A stretch of DNA of 64,000 nt, taken from the NCBI RefSeq assembly GCF_900109945.1, contig NZ_FOBX01000012.1:170327-234326 (forward strand), given 5' to 3'. Shown here in pieces: positions 34,273 through 42,733 of this stretch. The number at the start of each line of letters is the position of its first letter. The first letter of the stretch is position 1. The DNA comes from Bradyrhizobium sp. OK095 (GTDB taxonomy: Bacteria; Pseudomonadota; Alphaproteobacteria; Rhizobiales; Xanthobacteraceae). The notes under the pieces are model-generated. The model saw only the letters and a list, made by a program, of their open reading frames with translations, had not been told where the DNA came from and did no database searches. Both the position numbers and the translations under genes were made by a program.

Positions 34273-34896
34273 ATGATCGAGCAGACGATGCCGGCGCCGC
34301 GCGCGCTCAGCCTCCGACGGACGGTCGTCCGCGCGTCCAGCGCCCTTCTCGCCGTCGAGCGCCTCGCGCTGATGGGCCTGATGTACCTCCTCACTGGCCT
34401 GATCCTGGTGAACGTCGTCACCCGCTACGCGCACTTCCCGATCTACTGGATCGATGAATCCGCGGTCTATTGCGTGGTCTGGCTGACCTTCATCGGCGCC
34501 TCCGCGATGACGCGGCTGCGGCTCGACTTCGCGGTGACGATGCTGACAGAACGTCTTTCGCCACAGCACCAGAAGATCGCCAAGGCGATCTCGACCAGCC
34601 TCGTCGTCGTGTTCGGCGTCGCGCTGATCATCACCTGCGTGCTCTGGATGGATCCGATCGGACTGGCCGTCGCCGGCTTCGACGGGCGCAAGCTCGCGGC
34701 CGAGACCTTCAACTTCATCTACACCGAGCACACCCAGACGCTGAACTGGCCGACCTGGGTGCTTTACCTGACGCTGCCGATCTTCGCGGTGTCGATGACC
34801 GTTCACGGCCTCGCCAATCTGCTGGAAGATCTCGAGCTGGTCCCGCGCACGCCACTGAGGGGCTTTCAGCTCTCCGAGCTCGACGGGGTCAACTGA
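34273..34896 (+). CDS. TRAP transporter small permease (DctQ family), second system
   Basis: This 207-residue four-helix protein starts at ATG 34273. The DctQ features are LTGLILVNVVTRYAHFPIYW, then IDESAVYCVVWLTFIGASAM with the acidic pair in the second helix, and LDFAVTMLTERLSPQHQ in the loop. The protein is longer than the DctQ at 30980 because of an extra loop (GRKLAAETFNFIYTEHTQTL). Its stop shares one base with the next start (TGATG). First gene of the GntR-controlled operon. Confidence 0.88.
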   Translation: MIEQTMPAPRALSLRRTVVRASSALLAVERLALMGLMYLLTGLILVNVVTRYAHFPIYWIDESAVYCVVWLTFIGASAMTRLRLDFAVTMLTERLSPQHQKIAKAISTSLVVVFGVALIITCVLWMDPIGLAVAGFDGRKLAAETFNFIYTEHTQTLNWPTWVLYLTLPIFAVSMTVHGLANLLEDLELVPRTPLRGFQLSELDGVN

Positions 34897-36161
34897 TGAT
34901 CACATCGGCAGCCTTTCTCGCGATCATGCTGGTCGGCGTGCCGATCGGCCTCTGCCTGTGCCTCGCCGGCCTCGTCTACATCGCCGCGTCAGGCAATCCA
35001 TTGCTGTTCCAATCCTATCCGCTCCAGCTCTTCGGCGGCGTCGACAGCTACGGCCTGATCGCCATCCCGCTCTTCATCCTGATCGGCGAGATCATGAACG
35101 GCGGCGGCATCACCCGTCGCATCGTCGACATGGCGATGGCCTTCGTCGGTTCGCTCAAAGGCGGGCTCGCCTACGTCAACATCCTCGCCAACATGTTCAT
35201 CTCCTCGATCCTGGGATCTGCCACCGCGCAGGTCGCGATCATGGCCCAGATCATGGTCCCCGAGATGGAGAAGAAGGGCTACGACAAGACCTTCGCGGCA
35301 GGCCTCACCGCCTATGGCGGCATGCTTGGCCCGATCATTCCGCCGTCGGTGATGTTCGTGGTCTACAGCGTGCTGGCGCAGGTCTCGGTCAGCGACATGC
35401 TGATCGCCGGCATCGTGCCGGGCGTCATCCTCACGGTGATGTTCTGCGTCGTCATCGCGCTGATGGGATACGTCTACAACTATCCCCGCGCCGACTATCA
35501 GACCCCGCGCCAGCGCGTCATGACGATCCTGCGGACATCGCCGACCCTGCTCATTCCCATCGTCATCGTGGGCACCATTCTCAGCGGTCTCGCCAACGCA
35601 ACGGAATCCGCCGCAATCGGCGCGGTCGCCGCAGCGCTGGTCGGAAAGTACTGGACCAAGGAATTTGAGTTCTCCCAGCTGCCGCAGATGATGCTGCGCA
35701 GCGGCATCTATTCGGCGATCGTGCTGTTCCTGGTCGCGGCCGCAGCCGTGTTCTCCTGGGTCCTGATCTTCGGCAAGGTGCCGCAGGAAACCGCGGCCTG
35801 GATCCAGACGGCCGCCAAGGACCCGATCAGCTTCATGCTGATTTGCAACGTCATCCTGCTGGTGATCGGCACGGTGATCGACGGCATTCCCGGCCTGATC
35901 ATGACCGTGCCGATCCTGCTGCCTGTTGCAACCGACGTCTACCACATCGATCCCCGGCATTTCGGCGTGGTGGTGGTGATCAACCTCGTGCTCGGCCTGC
36001 TGTCGCCACCGGTCGGGCTCTGCTTCTTCGTTGCAGCCGCCGTCACCGGCGCCAAGCCGGGCAAGATGTTCATCGTGACGCTGCCGTTCTTCGTCATCTC
36101 CTGCGTCCTGCTGGTGCTGCTCTCGCTCTACCCGTCGCTCTCGCTGATCCTCATCAAATAG
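34896..36161 (+). CDS. TRAP transporter large permease (DctM family), second system
   Basis: This 421-residue permease starts at ATG 34896. Characteristic stretches are YGLIAIPLFILIGEIMNGGG, the GSATAQVAIMAQIMVPEMEK segment, YGGMLGPIIPPSVMFVVYSV with its PP pair, and NLVLGLLSPPVGLCFFV near the end. It moves the substrate inward using the sodium gradient. It belongs to a different DctM branch from the protein at 31531; the two sequences differ along their lengths, so the two systems are not a recent duplication. Confidence 0.92.
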   Translation: MITSAAFLAIMLVGVPIGLCLCLAGLVYIAASGNPLLFQSYPLQLFGGVDSYGLIAIPLFILIGEIMNGGGITRRIVDMAMAFVGSLKGGLAYVNILANMFISSILGSATAQVAIMAQIMVPEMEKKGYDKTFAAGLTAYGGMLGPIIPPSVMFVVYSVLAQVSVSDMLIAGIVPGVILTVMFCVVIALMGYVYNYPRADYQTPRQRVMTILRTSPTLLIPIVIVGTILSGLANATESAAIGAVAAALVGKYWTKEFEFSQLPQMMLRSGIYSAIVLFLVAAAAVFSWVLIFGKVPQETAAWIQTAAKDPISFMLICNVILLVIGTVIDGIPGLIMTVPILLPVATDVYHIDPRHFGVVVVINLVLGLLSPPVGLCFFVAAAVTGAKPGKMFIVTLPFFVISCVLLVLLSLYPSLSLILIK

Positions 36162-36184
36162 GCCCGTTCCAAAGGAGCCCGACC

Positions 36185-37168
36185 ATGCCGCTTTCACGCC
36201 GCCGCTTTCTCGCCGCCAGTGCCGCCGCATCGGTGTTCGCGCCCTCGCTGGCGCTCGCCGAGGCCAAGGAATTCCGCCTCGGCCTGATCACGCCCAACGG
36301 CCATTCCTGGAACAAGGCCGCGCTCAAATTCGGCGACGAGCTCAAGACGGCCACGAGCGGTCGCCTGACCTTGACCGTGTTCCACTCTGGCCAGCTCGGC
36401 AACGAGCCCGCGATGATGCAGCAACTCCAGTCCGGCGCGCTCGACATGGGCTTCATCCAGGCCGCTGAGCTCGGCTCGCGCGTACCGCACATCGCCGCGA
36501 TCAACGCGCCCTATATCGTCCGCTCGACACCCGCGGTGGCGAAATTTGTGCGGCATCCGACGGCGATAAAGCTGTTCGAGGTGCTGCCGCAGGAGACCGG
36601 TACGATCGGGCTCGGCTGGGGCATCACCGGCATGCGCGCGGTGTTCTCGTCCAAGGACCTGACGACGCTCGGCGATATCAAGGGCATGAAGCTGCGCATC
36701 AACCCGACGCCGGTCTATCGCGATTTCTATTCGTCGCTGGGGGCTGCGCCAACGCCGATCCCGACGCCGCAAGTGTTCGACGCGATGGCCAACGGCCAGG
36801 TCGACGGCCTCGAGGCCGATCTCGAATTCTCCTGGAACCAGCGCTTCGACAAGGTGTCGAAGGTGATCTTGCAGATGAACGCCGTCTTCATGCCTATGGC
36901 AGCGGTGGTCTCGGGGCGGGTCTGGCAGACGCTGCCCGCGGCCGACCGCGAGCTGATCGCCAAGACCGTGAAGGCGACGCTGGACGCGCAGATCGACGAG
37001 TTGGCCTCCAACGAGCCCGCGCTGATCGAGAATTTCAAGAACGCGCCGATCCCGATCCGCCAGGTCCCGGCCGGCGACACCGAGGCCGTCATTGCCGAGT
37101 TCGACAAGATCTGGCTGCCGAAGGCCCCTGTTCTCGCCGAGCTGCGCAAGGTCGGCGCCACGCTCTGA
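36185..37168 (+). CDS. TRAP transporter solute-binding protein (DctP family), second system
   Basis: This 327-residue receptor starts at ATG 36185. A Tat-like signal (SRRRFLAASAAASVFAPSLA, then LAEA) is followed by the DctP fold: FRLGLITPNGHSWNKAALKF, QLQSGALDMGFIQAAELGS, and DIKGMKLRINPTPVYRDFYS with the conserved arginine for the substrate carboxylate. FDAMANGQVDGLEADLEFSW is the characteristic hinge segment. In this cluster the receptor gene follows the permeases, the reverse of the first system. The frame is open further upstream inside dctM but that part is a shadow. Confidence 0.9.
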   Translation: MPLSRRRFLAASAAASVFAPSLALAEAKEFRLGLITPNGHSWNKAALKFGDELKTATSGRLTLTVFHSGQLGNEPAMMQQLQSGALDMGFIQAAELGSRVPHIAAINAPYIVRSTPAVAKFVRHPTAIKLFEVLPQETGTIGLGWGITGMRAVFSSKDLTTLGDIKGMKLRINPTPVYRDFYSSLGAAPTPIPTPQVFDAMANGQVDGLEADLEFSWNQRFDKVSKVILQMNAVFMPMAAVVSGRVWQTLPAADRELIAKTVKATLDAQIDELASNEPALIENFKNAPIPIRQVPAGDTEAVIAEFDKIWLPKAPVLAELRKVGATL

Positions 37169-37239
37169 TCCCACCCGCCATCCTCTTTACAACAGCCGGC
37201 GGCCCCAGCCCCCCGTCGGCAACTTTACCTGGAGCAAAC

Positions 37240-38166
37240 ATGAGCCGCCGCGTTTCCTGGGAAGGCGTCTTCCCGGCCGTCACCACGCAATTCCACGACG
37301 ATCTCTCGCTCGACATCGACGCGACCGCGAAAGTCATGGACGGATTGATCCGCGACGGCGTCTCCGGCCTGATCGTCTGCGGCTCGGTCGGCGAGAACAC
37401 CTCGCTGGAGCGCAAGGAGAAGGTCGCGATCATGGAGACGGCAAAGTCCGTCGCGAAAGGCCGCGTGCCCGTGCTGTGCGGCATCGCCGAATTCACCACG
37501 GCGTTTGCTGTCGAAACGGCGAAGGAAGCCGCCCGCATCGGCATCGACGGCGTGATGGTGATGCCGGCGCTGGTCTATTCGTCGAAGCCGCACGAGACCG
37601 CCGCGCATTTCCGCGCGGTTGCCACCGCAACCGACCTGCCGGTGATGCTCTACAACAATCCGCCGATCTACAAGAATGACGTCACCCCCGACATCCTGGC
37701 CACGCTCGCTGATGTCGAGACGGTTGTGTGCTTCAAGGATTCCTCTGGCGACACAAGGCGCTTCATCGACACCCGCAACATGGTTGGCGACCGCTTCGTG
37801 CTGTTCGCAGGCCTCGACGACGTCATCGTCGAGAGCATCGCCATGGGCGCCGTGGGCTGGGTCTCCGGCATGTCGAACGCCTTCCCGCGCGAGGGCGAGA
37901 CGCTATTCCGCCTGGCCAAGGCCGGCCGCTTTGCCGAGGCTATGCCGCTCTACGAATGGTTCATGCCGCTGCTGCATCTCGACGCCCGCCCCGACCTCGT
38001 CCAGTGCATCAAGCTGTGCGAGCACATCATGGGCCGCGGTACCGCGCTGACCCGCCCGCCCCGCCTCGCGCTGCTGCCGCAGGAGAAAGCCGAGGTCGAG
38101 GCGATGATGGCCAAGGCGCTCAAGAACCGGCCGCGCCTGCCGGATGTCGGGCTGAAGGCGGCGTAA
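37240..38166 (+). CDS. DapA/N-acetylneuraminate-lyase family aldolase or dehydratase
   Basis: This 308-residue cytosolic TIM-barrel enzyme forms a Schiff base on Lys166 in VCFKDSSGD, with Tyr138 in LYNNPP as the second catalytic residue and a pyruvate-binding GSVGENTSL (48-56), where GxxGE is the family pattern. Because lysine biosynthesis normally uses a separate gene and this one follows a TRAP operon, it more likely acts on the imported substrate. Family members in such settings include 4-hydroxy-2-oxo-acid aldolases, keto-deoxy-sugar-acid dehydratases and the hydroxyproline-pathway deaminase. I cannot pick between them. Start is ATG at 37240 with TGGAG upstream; the gap to dctP is 71 bases. 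Confidence 0.85.
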   Translation: MSRRVSWEGVFPAVTTQFHDDLSLDIDATAKVMDGLIRDGVSGLIVCGSVGENTSLERKEKVAIMETAKSVAKGRVPVLCGIAEFTTAFAVETAKEAARIGIDGVMVMPALVYSSKPHETAAHFRAVATATDLPVMLYNNPPIYKNDVTPDILATLADVETVVCFKDSSGDTRRFIDTRNMVGDRFVLFAGLDDVIVESIAMGAVGWVSGMSNAFPREGETLFRLAKAGRFAEAMPLYEWFMPLLHLDARPDLVQCIKLCEHIMGRGTALTRPPRLALLPQEKAEVEAMMAKALKNRPRLPDVGLKAA

Positions 38167-38171
38167 GCGGC

Positions 38172-39083
38172 TTACGTCGCCGCCCGCTTCCTCTTCGCGT
38201 TCAGCGCGGACGCCACGCGGCTCACCGGCGGTTTGCCCAGCACGCGGCTCATCTCGTTCGTGGCCGCTAAAAGCCGGTCCATATCGATGCCGGTCCTGAT
38301 CCCCATGCCTTCGAGCATGTAGACGACATCCTCGGTCGCGACATTGCCGGTCGCGCCCGGTGCGTAGGGACAGCCGCCGAGACCGCCGGCGGCGGCATCG
38401 ATGACGCGGACGCCCTCCTCCAGGCCGGCATAGAGATTGGCGAGCGCCTGGCCGTAGGTGTCGTGGAAATGCATCGCGAGCTTTGCGGGCGGGATGTTGG
38501 CGGCTACCGCGCGCAGCATCTCTTTCGCCTTGGTCGGCGTGCCGACGCCGATGGTGTCGCCGAGCGAGATCTCGTAGCAGCCGAGCTCCCACAGCGTGTT
38601 GGCGAGATCAGCGACAGCCTTCGGCTTGATCTCGCCGTCGAACGGACAACCGAGCACGCAGGAGATATAGCCGCGCACCTTGACGCCGTCCGCCTTGGCG
38701 CGCGCCAGCACCGGCTTGAACCGCTCGATCGACTCCGCAACCGTGCAGTTGATATTCGCGCGTGAAAACCCTTCCGAGGCCGCGGCAAACACTGAGACAA
38801 CCTTCGCACCCGCGGCGCGCGCGGCATCAAAACCCTTTTCGTTCGGCACCAGCACGTGGAATTCGGCGCCCTTCACATGGGCAACGCCGCGCAGCACGGC
38901 GTCCGAGCTTGCCATCTGCGGGATCGCCTTGGGCGAGACGAAGGCGCCGACCTCGACCGTATCGAGGCCGGCCGCGACCAACGCCTCGATGAAGGCGATG
39001 CGGGCCTCGACGCTGACGGGTGTCTTCTCGTTCTGAAGGCCGTCGCGCGGCCCCATTTCGATGATGCGGACGGGATCGGTCAT
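38172..39083 (-). CDS. Hydroxymethylglutaryl-CoA lyase
   Basis: This 303-residue TIM-barrel enzyme ends leucine catabolism, splitting HMG-CoA to acetyl-CoA and acetoacetate. The catalytic arginine is in EMGPRDGLQNEK near the N-terminus; VEVGAFVSPKAIPQM and the SVFAAASEGFSRANINCTV segment follow. The active-site loop with the catalytic cysteine is GLGGCPYAPGATGN near residue 245. HFHDTYGQALAN carries the metal-binding histidines. The start is ATG 39083 rather than the open extension to 39122. It is the last gene of the cluster and has one base between it and the carboxylase alpha subunit. The name mvaB or liuE would fit; I leave the symbol open. Confidence 0.93.
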   Translation of the reverse strand: MTDPVRIIEMGPRDGLQNEKTPVSVEARIAFIEALVAAGLDTVEVGAFVSPKAIPQMASSDAVLRGVAHVKGAEFHVLVPNEKGFDAARAAGAKVVSVFAAASEGFSRANINCTVAESIERFKPVLARAKADGVKVRGYISCVLGCPFDGEIKPKAVADLANTLWELGCYEISLGDTIGVGTPTKAKEMLRAVAANIPPAKLAMHFHDTYGQALANLYAGLEEGVRVIDAAAGGLGGCPYAPGATGNVATEDVVYMLEGMGIRTGIDMDRLLAATNEMSRVLGKPPVSRVASALNAKRKRAAT

Positions 39084-39084
39084 G

Positions 39085-41100
39085 TCACTCACCGGAAGCC
39101 TCGACCACGGCGAGCTCGACACCTTCCTGGACGATGTCGCCGACCTTGCACTTGATCGACTTCAGCACGCCGGCATAGGGCGCGCGCAGCGTCTGCTCCA
39201 TCTTCATGACTTCCAGCGTGAGGATCGGCGCGCCCTTCTCCAGTTTTGCGCCTTCCTCGGCCAGCACGGCGACCACCGTGCCGGGCAGCGGCGCTGCGAT
39301 CTTGTCCGCGCCGGTCTGCTCCTCGGTCTCACCACCGAACGGATCGACCAAGTGCAGGTCGAAGCGTCCGTTGCGCGTGCGGAGGTACAGTTCATGGCCA
39401 GAGATCACAGCAGCAACGGCTGATTTGACGCCATCAAGCGTCAGATCGAAGCCGCCGTCACGCGGCGCAATCGCAAACGCCAGCTCGCGGTCGCCGACTA
39501 CCAGCGTCGCCGGTCCGCTGCCGTAGTTCAGCGTGACCTTCTGCTCCGTCCCGTGGCCGACGCGGAAGGCAAAACTGCGCCGGCGGCGGCCGACCGGCTG
39601 CCAGCCAAAAGTCTGCCAAGGGGAATTCAAAGGCGAAGTCGCGCCACCTTGCGCGGCTTGCCGCTCGTCATTGATAACAGCTGCAACGGCCGCGCAAAGC
39701 TCGAGCTCTCCGGGCGCCAGCGTCGCGGAAGTCAGCACCGCCAGCTCACGCTCGATGAAGCCGGTGTCGATCGCATTGGTCCGCACTTTTGGGTGCGTCA
39801 TCAGCGCCGACAGGAACGGAATATTGGTGACGATACCGCGAACGTCGGACTCCTCCAGCCCCCGGTTCAGCCGCTCGATCGCGACATCCCGCGTCGGCGC
39901 CCATGCGATCATTTTTGCGAGCATGGCGTCGTAATACGGCGAGACGGTATCGCCCTCGCGGTAGCCGGCGTCGATGCGCAAGCCTCCGGTCTCGGCCGGC
40001 AGGCGCCAGGTCGAGATCTTGCCGACCGACGGCATGAAATTCTTGGTCGGGTTTTCCGCATAGACACGTGCTTCGACCGCGTGGCCGTTGAGCTTGATCT
40101 CATCCTGCTTGAGCGGCAGCGCCTCACCGAAGGCGACGCGCAGCTGCCATTCGACGAGATCGATTCCGGTGATCAGCTCGGTTACGGGGTGCTCGACCTG
40201 GAGGCGCGTGTTCATCTCGATGAAGAACACGTCCTTGCCGTCGGAGACGAACTCGATGGTGCCGGCGCCGACATAGCTCACCGCGCCCGCCGCTTTTCGC
40301 GCGGCGGCGCAGACGGTCTCGCGCTGCGCAGGATTGAGGGTCGGCGACGGCGCCTCCTCGATCACCTTCTGATGCCGGCGCTGCAGCGTGCATTCGCGCT
40401 CGAACAGCGACAGCAGATTGCCGTGGCTGTCGCCGACGATCTGCACCTCGATATGCCTGGGATTGTCGACATATTTTTCGATCAGCATGCGGTCGTCGCC
40501 GAATGCGGCTTTTGCTTCACGCTTGGCGCTGACGATCGCGGGCCCAAGCTCGTCCGCGGACCGCACCACACGCATGCCGCGGCCACCGCCGCCGGCGGAC
40601 GCCTTCACCAGCACAGGAAAACCAGCCTTCTCGGCCGCCTTCGCCAGCGTTGCATCGTCCTGGGCTTCGCCGTGATAGCCGGGCACCAGCGGCACACCCG
40701 CTTTCTCCATCAGCGCCTTGGAGCCAGACTTCGAGCCCATCGCATTCATCATGTCAGCCGTCGGGCCGACGAAGACGAGCCCCGCGTCGTAACAGGCCTG
40801 CGCGAACTCGGCATTTTCCGACAGAAAACCGTAGCCGGGATGCACGGCCTCGGCGCCGGTCTTGCGCGCGGCCTCGATCAGCCGCTCTACATTGAGATAG
40901 CTGTCACGCGCACGCGCGGGTCCGAGCAGCACGGCCTCGTCAGCGAGCGCGACATGCATCGCGTCGCGGTCAGCCTCGGAATAGACCGCGACCGTGCGCA
41001 GGCCCATGGCGCGCGCGGTGCGGATGACGCGGCAGGCAATCTCGCCGCGGTTGGCGATCAGGAGCGTGCGAAAACGGCGGTAGAGTTTTGAACGGTCCAT
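39085..41100 (-). CDS. Methylcrotonyl-CoA carboxylase biotin-carrying alpha subunit
   Basis: This 671-residue subunit holds biotin carboxylase and biotin carrier domains. The ATP-grasp domain includes FRTLLIANRGEIACRVIRTA, the glycine-rich KASAGGGGRGMRVV and the biotin carboxylase signatures EKYVDNPRHIEVQIVGD and FIEMNTRLQVEHPVTELITG. The carrier domain is at the C-terminus with the biotinylated Lys633 in EVMKMEQ. Acetyl- or propionyl-CoA carboxylases share this design, but the neighbours (isovaleryl-CoA dehydrogenase, carboxyltransferase, HMG-CoA lyase) point to 3-methylcrotonyl-CoA. Start ATG is 41100, four bases after the beta-subunit stop; the frame is open to 41169 within the beta gene. 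Confidence 0.9.
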   Translation of the reverse strand: MDRSKLYRRFRTLLIANRGEIACRVIRTARAMGLRTVAVYSEADRDAMHVALADEAVLLGPARARDSYLNVERLIEAARKTGAEAVHPGYGFLSENAEFAQACYDAGLVFVGPTADMMNAMGSKSGSKALMEKAGVPLVPGYHGEAQDDATLAKAAEKAGFPVLVKASAGGGGRGMRVVRSADELGPAIVSAKREAKAAFGDDRMLIEKYVDNPRHIEVQIVGDSHGNLLSLFERECTLQRRHQKVIEEAPSPTLNPAQRETVCAAARKAAGAVSYVGAGTIEFVSDGKDVFFIEMNTRLQVEHPVTELITGIDLVEWQLRVAFGEALPLKQDEIKLNGHAVEARVYAENPTKNFMPSVGKISTWRLPAETGGLRIDAGYREGDTVSPYYDAMLAKMIAWAPTRDVAIERLNRGLEESDVRGIVTNIPFLSALMTHPKVRTNAIDTGFIERELAVLTSATLAPGELELCAAVAAVINDERQAAQGGATSPLNSPWQTFGWQPVGRRRRSFAFRVGHGTEQKVTLNYGSGPATLVVGDRELAFAIAPRDGGFDLTLDGVKSAVAAVISGHELYLRTRNGRFDLHLVDPFGGETEEQTGADKIAAPLPGTVVAVLAEEGAKLEKGAPILTLEVMKMEQTLRAPYAGVLKSIKCKVGDIVQEGVELAVVEASGE

Positions 41101-41104
41101 CGCA

Positions 41105-42709
41105 TCACATCCTGAACAGGCCGAATTTCGTAGGCTCGATCGGCGCATTCGACGCCGCCGAGAGGCCAAGGCCCAGCACGAGCCGCGTATCTGCGGGGTC
41201 GATCACGCCGTCGTCCCACAGACGCGCGGTCGCGTAATAGGGATGCCCCTGGCTGTCATATTGCGCGCGGATGGGCTTGCGGAATGTCTCTTCGTCTTCT
41301 TTCGACCAGCTATCGCCCTTTGCCTCGATATTGTCGCGGCGGACCTGGCTCAGCACCATCGAGGCCTGCTCGCCGCCCATCACCGAGATGCGCGCATTCG
41401 GCCACATCCAGAGGAAGCGCGGCGAGTAGGCGCGGCCGCACATGCCGTAATTGCCGGCGCCGTAGGAGCCGCCGATCACCACGGTGAATTTCGGCACCGA
41501 TGCCGTCGCGACCGCCGTCACGAGCTTTGCGCCGTCGCGCGCGATGCCGCCGGCTTCGTATTTCTTGCCGACCATGAAGCCCGTGATGTTCTGGAGGAAC
41601 ACCAGGGGAATGCCGCGTTGGCAGCACAGCTCGATGAAATGCGCGCCCTTCAGCGAGCTCTCGCTGAACAGAATGCCGTTGTTGGCGATGATGCCGACCG
41701 GATAGCCCCAGATGTGCGCGAAGCCGCACACCAGCGTCGTGCCGTAGAGTTTCTTGAACTCGTCGAACTCGGAACCATCAACGACACGCGCGATGATGTC
41801 GTGCACGTCGAACGGCTTGCGGCCGTCGACCGGCACCACGCCGTAAATCTCCTCCGCGGCGAACAGCGGGTCGCGCGGCGGATGCATGTTGAGGTTCGGC
41901 CGCGCAGATGGTTTCAGTGTGCCAACGATGCGGCGGGCGATGCCGATCGCATGCGCATCGTTCTGGGCGTAATGATCGGTCACGCCCGACTGCCGCGAAT
42001 GCACGTCGGCGCCGCCGAGCTCTTCCGCGGTCACGACCTCGCCGGTGGCGGCCTTCACCAGCGGCGGGCCGCCGAGGAAGATGGTGCCCTGATTCCGCAC
42101 GATGATGCTCTCATCCGACATCGCCGGCACATAGGCGCCGCCGGCGGTGCAGGAGCCCATCACGATCGCGATCTGCGGGATGCCCTGTGAGGACATCTGC
42201 GCCTGATTGTAGAAGATGCGGCCGAAATGGCGCTCGTCCGGAAAGATCTCGTCCTGCATCGGCAGGAAGGCGCCGCCGGAATCGACCATGTAGACGCAGG
42301 GAAGATTGTTCTGCCGCGCCACGTCCTGCGCGCGCAAATGCTTCTTCACGGTCATGGGATAGTAGGTGCCGCCCTTGATGGTGGCGTCGTTGGCGACGAT
42401 CACGCATTCGCGGCCCGCGATGCGTCCCACTCCGGTGACGACGCTCGCCGAATGCACGTCGCCGCCATAGAGGCCATAGGCCGCGAGCGGCGACAGCTCG
42501 AGGAACGAAGTGCCGGGATCGACCAGCAGGTCGACGCGCTCGCGTGCCAGCATCTTGCCGCGCGAGGTGTGGCGGCTGCGCGAGGCCTCGCCGCCGCCGC
42601 CAGCGACTTGGGCGAGCTTTTCGCGCAGATCCGCGACGAGCCCGCGCATGGATTCGGCATTGCGGGCGAAATCCGATGAAGACGGATCGATACTGGAATG
42701 GAGCGGCAT
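41105..42709 (-). CDS. Methylcrotonyl-CoA carboxylase carboxyltransferase (beta) subunit
   Basis: This 534-residue subunit transfers carboxyl from biotin to 3-methylcrotonyl-CoA. It shows the crotonase-like carboxyltransferase folds: GTSFLELSPLAAYGLYGGDV and VYMVDSGGAFLPMQDEIF in the N-lobe with the oxyanion motif GSCTAGGAYVPAMSDE, and GIIANNGILFSESSLKGAHF in the C-lobe, which is the stretch that best separates MccB from PccB. The C-terminal FGLFRM is also typical of MCC beta chains. The start is ATG 42709, 24 bases after the dehydrogenase stop. It forms a complex with the alpha subunit downstream. Confidence 0.93.
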   Translation of the reverse strand: MPLHSSIDPSSSDFARNAESMRGLVADLREKLAQVAGGGGEASRSRHTSRGKMLARERVDLLVDPGTSFLELSPLAAYGLYGGDVHSASVVTGVGRIAGRECVIVANDATIKGGTYYPMTVKKHLRAQDVARQNNLPCVYMVDSGGAFLPMQDEIFPDERHFGRIFYNQAQMSSQGIPQIAIVMGSCTAGGAYVPAMSDESIIVRNQGTIFLGGPPLVKAATGEVVTAEELGGADVHSRQSGVTDHYAQNDAHAIGIARRIVGTLKPSARPNLNMHPPRDPLFAAEEIYGVVPVDGRKPFDVHDIIARVVDGSEFDEFKKLYGTTLVCGFAHIWGYPVGIIANNGILFSESSLKGAHFIELCCQRGIPLVFLQNITGFMVGKKYEAGGIARDGAKLVTAVATASVPKFTVVIGGSYGAGNYGMCGRAYSPRFLWMWPNARISVMGGEQASMVLSQVRRDNIEAKGDSWSKEDEETFRKPIRAQYDSQGHPYYATARLWDDGVIDPADTRLVLGLGLSAASNAPIEPTKFGLFRM

Positions 42710-42733
42710 GTTGATTCCAATCAGGTGAAGGTT

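Noticed and set aside
29961..37168. The two TRAP systems as a recent tandem duplication
   Set aside because: Gene order differs (P-Q-M versus Q-M-P) and the permeases differ along their lengths.
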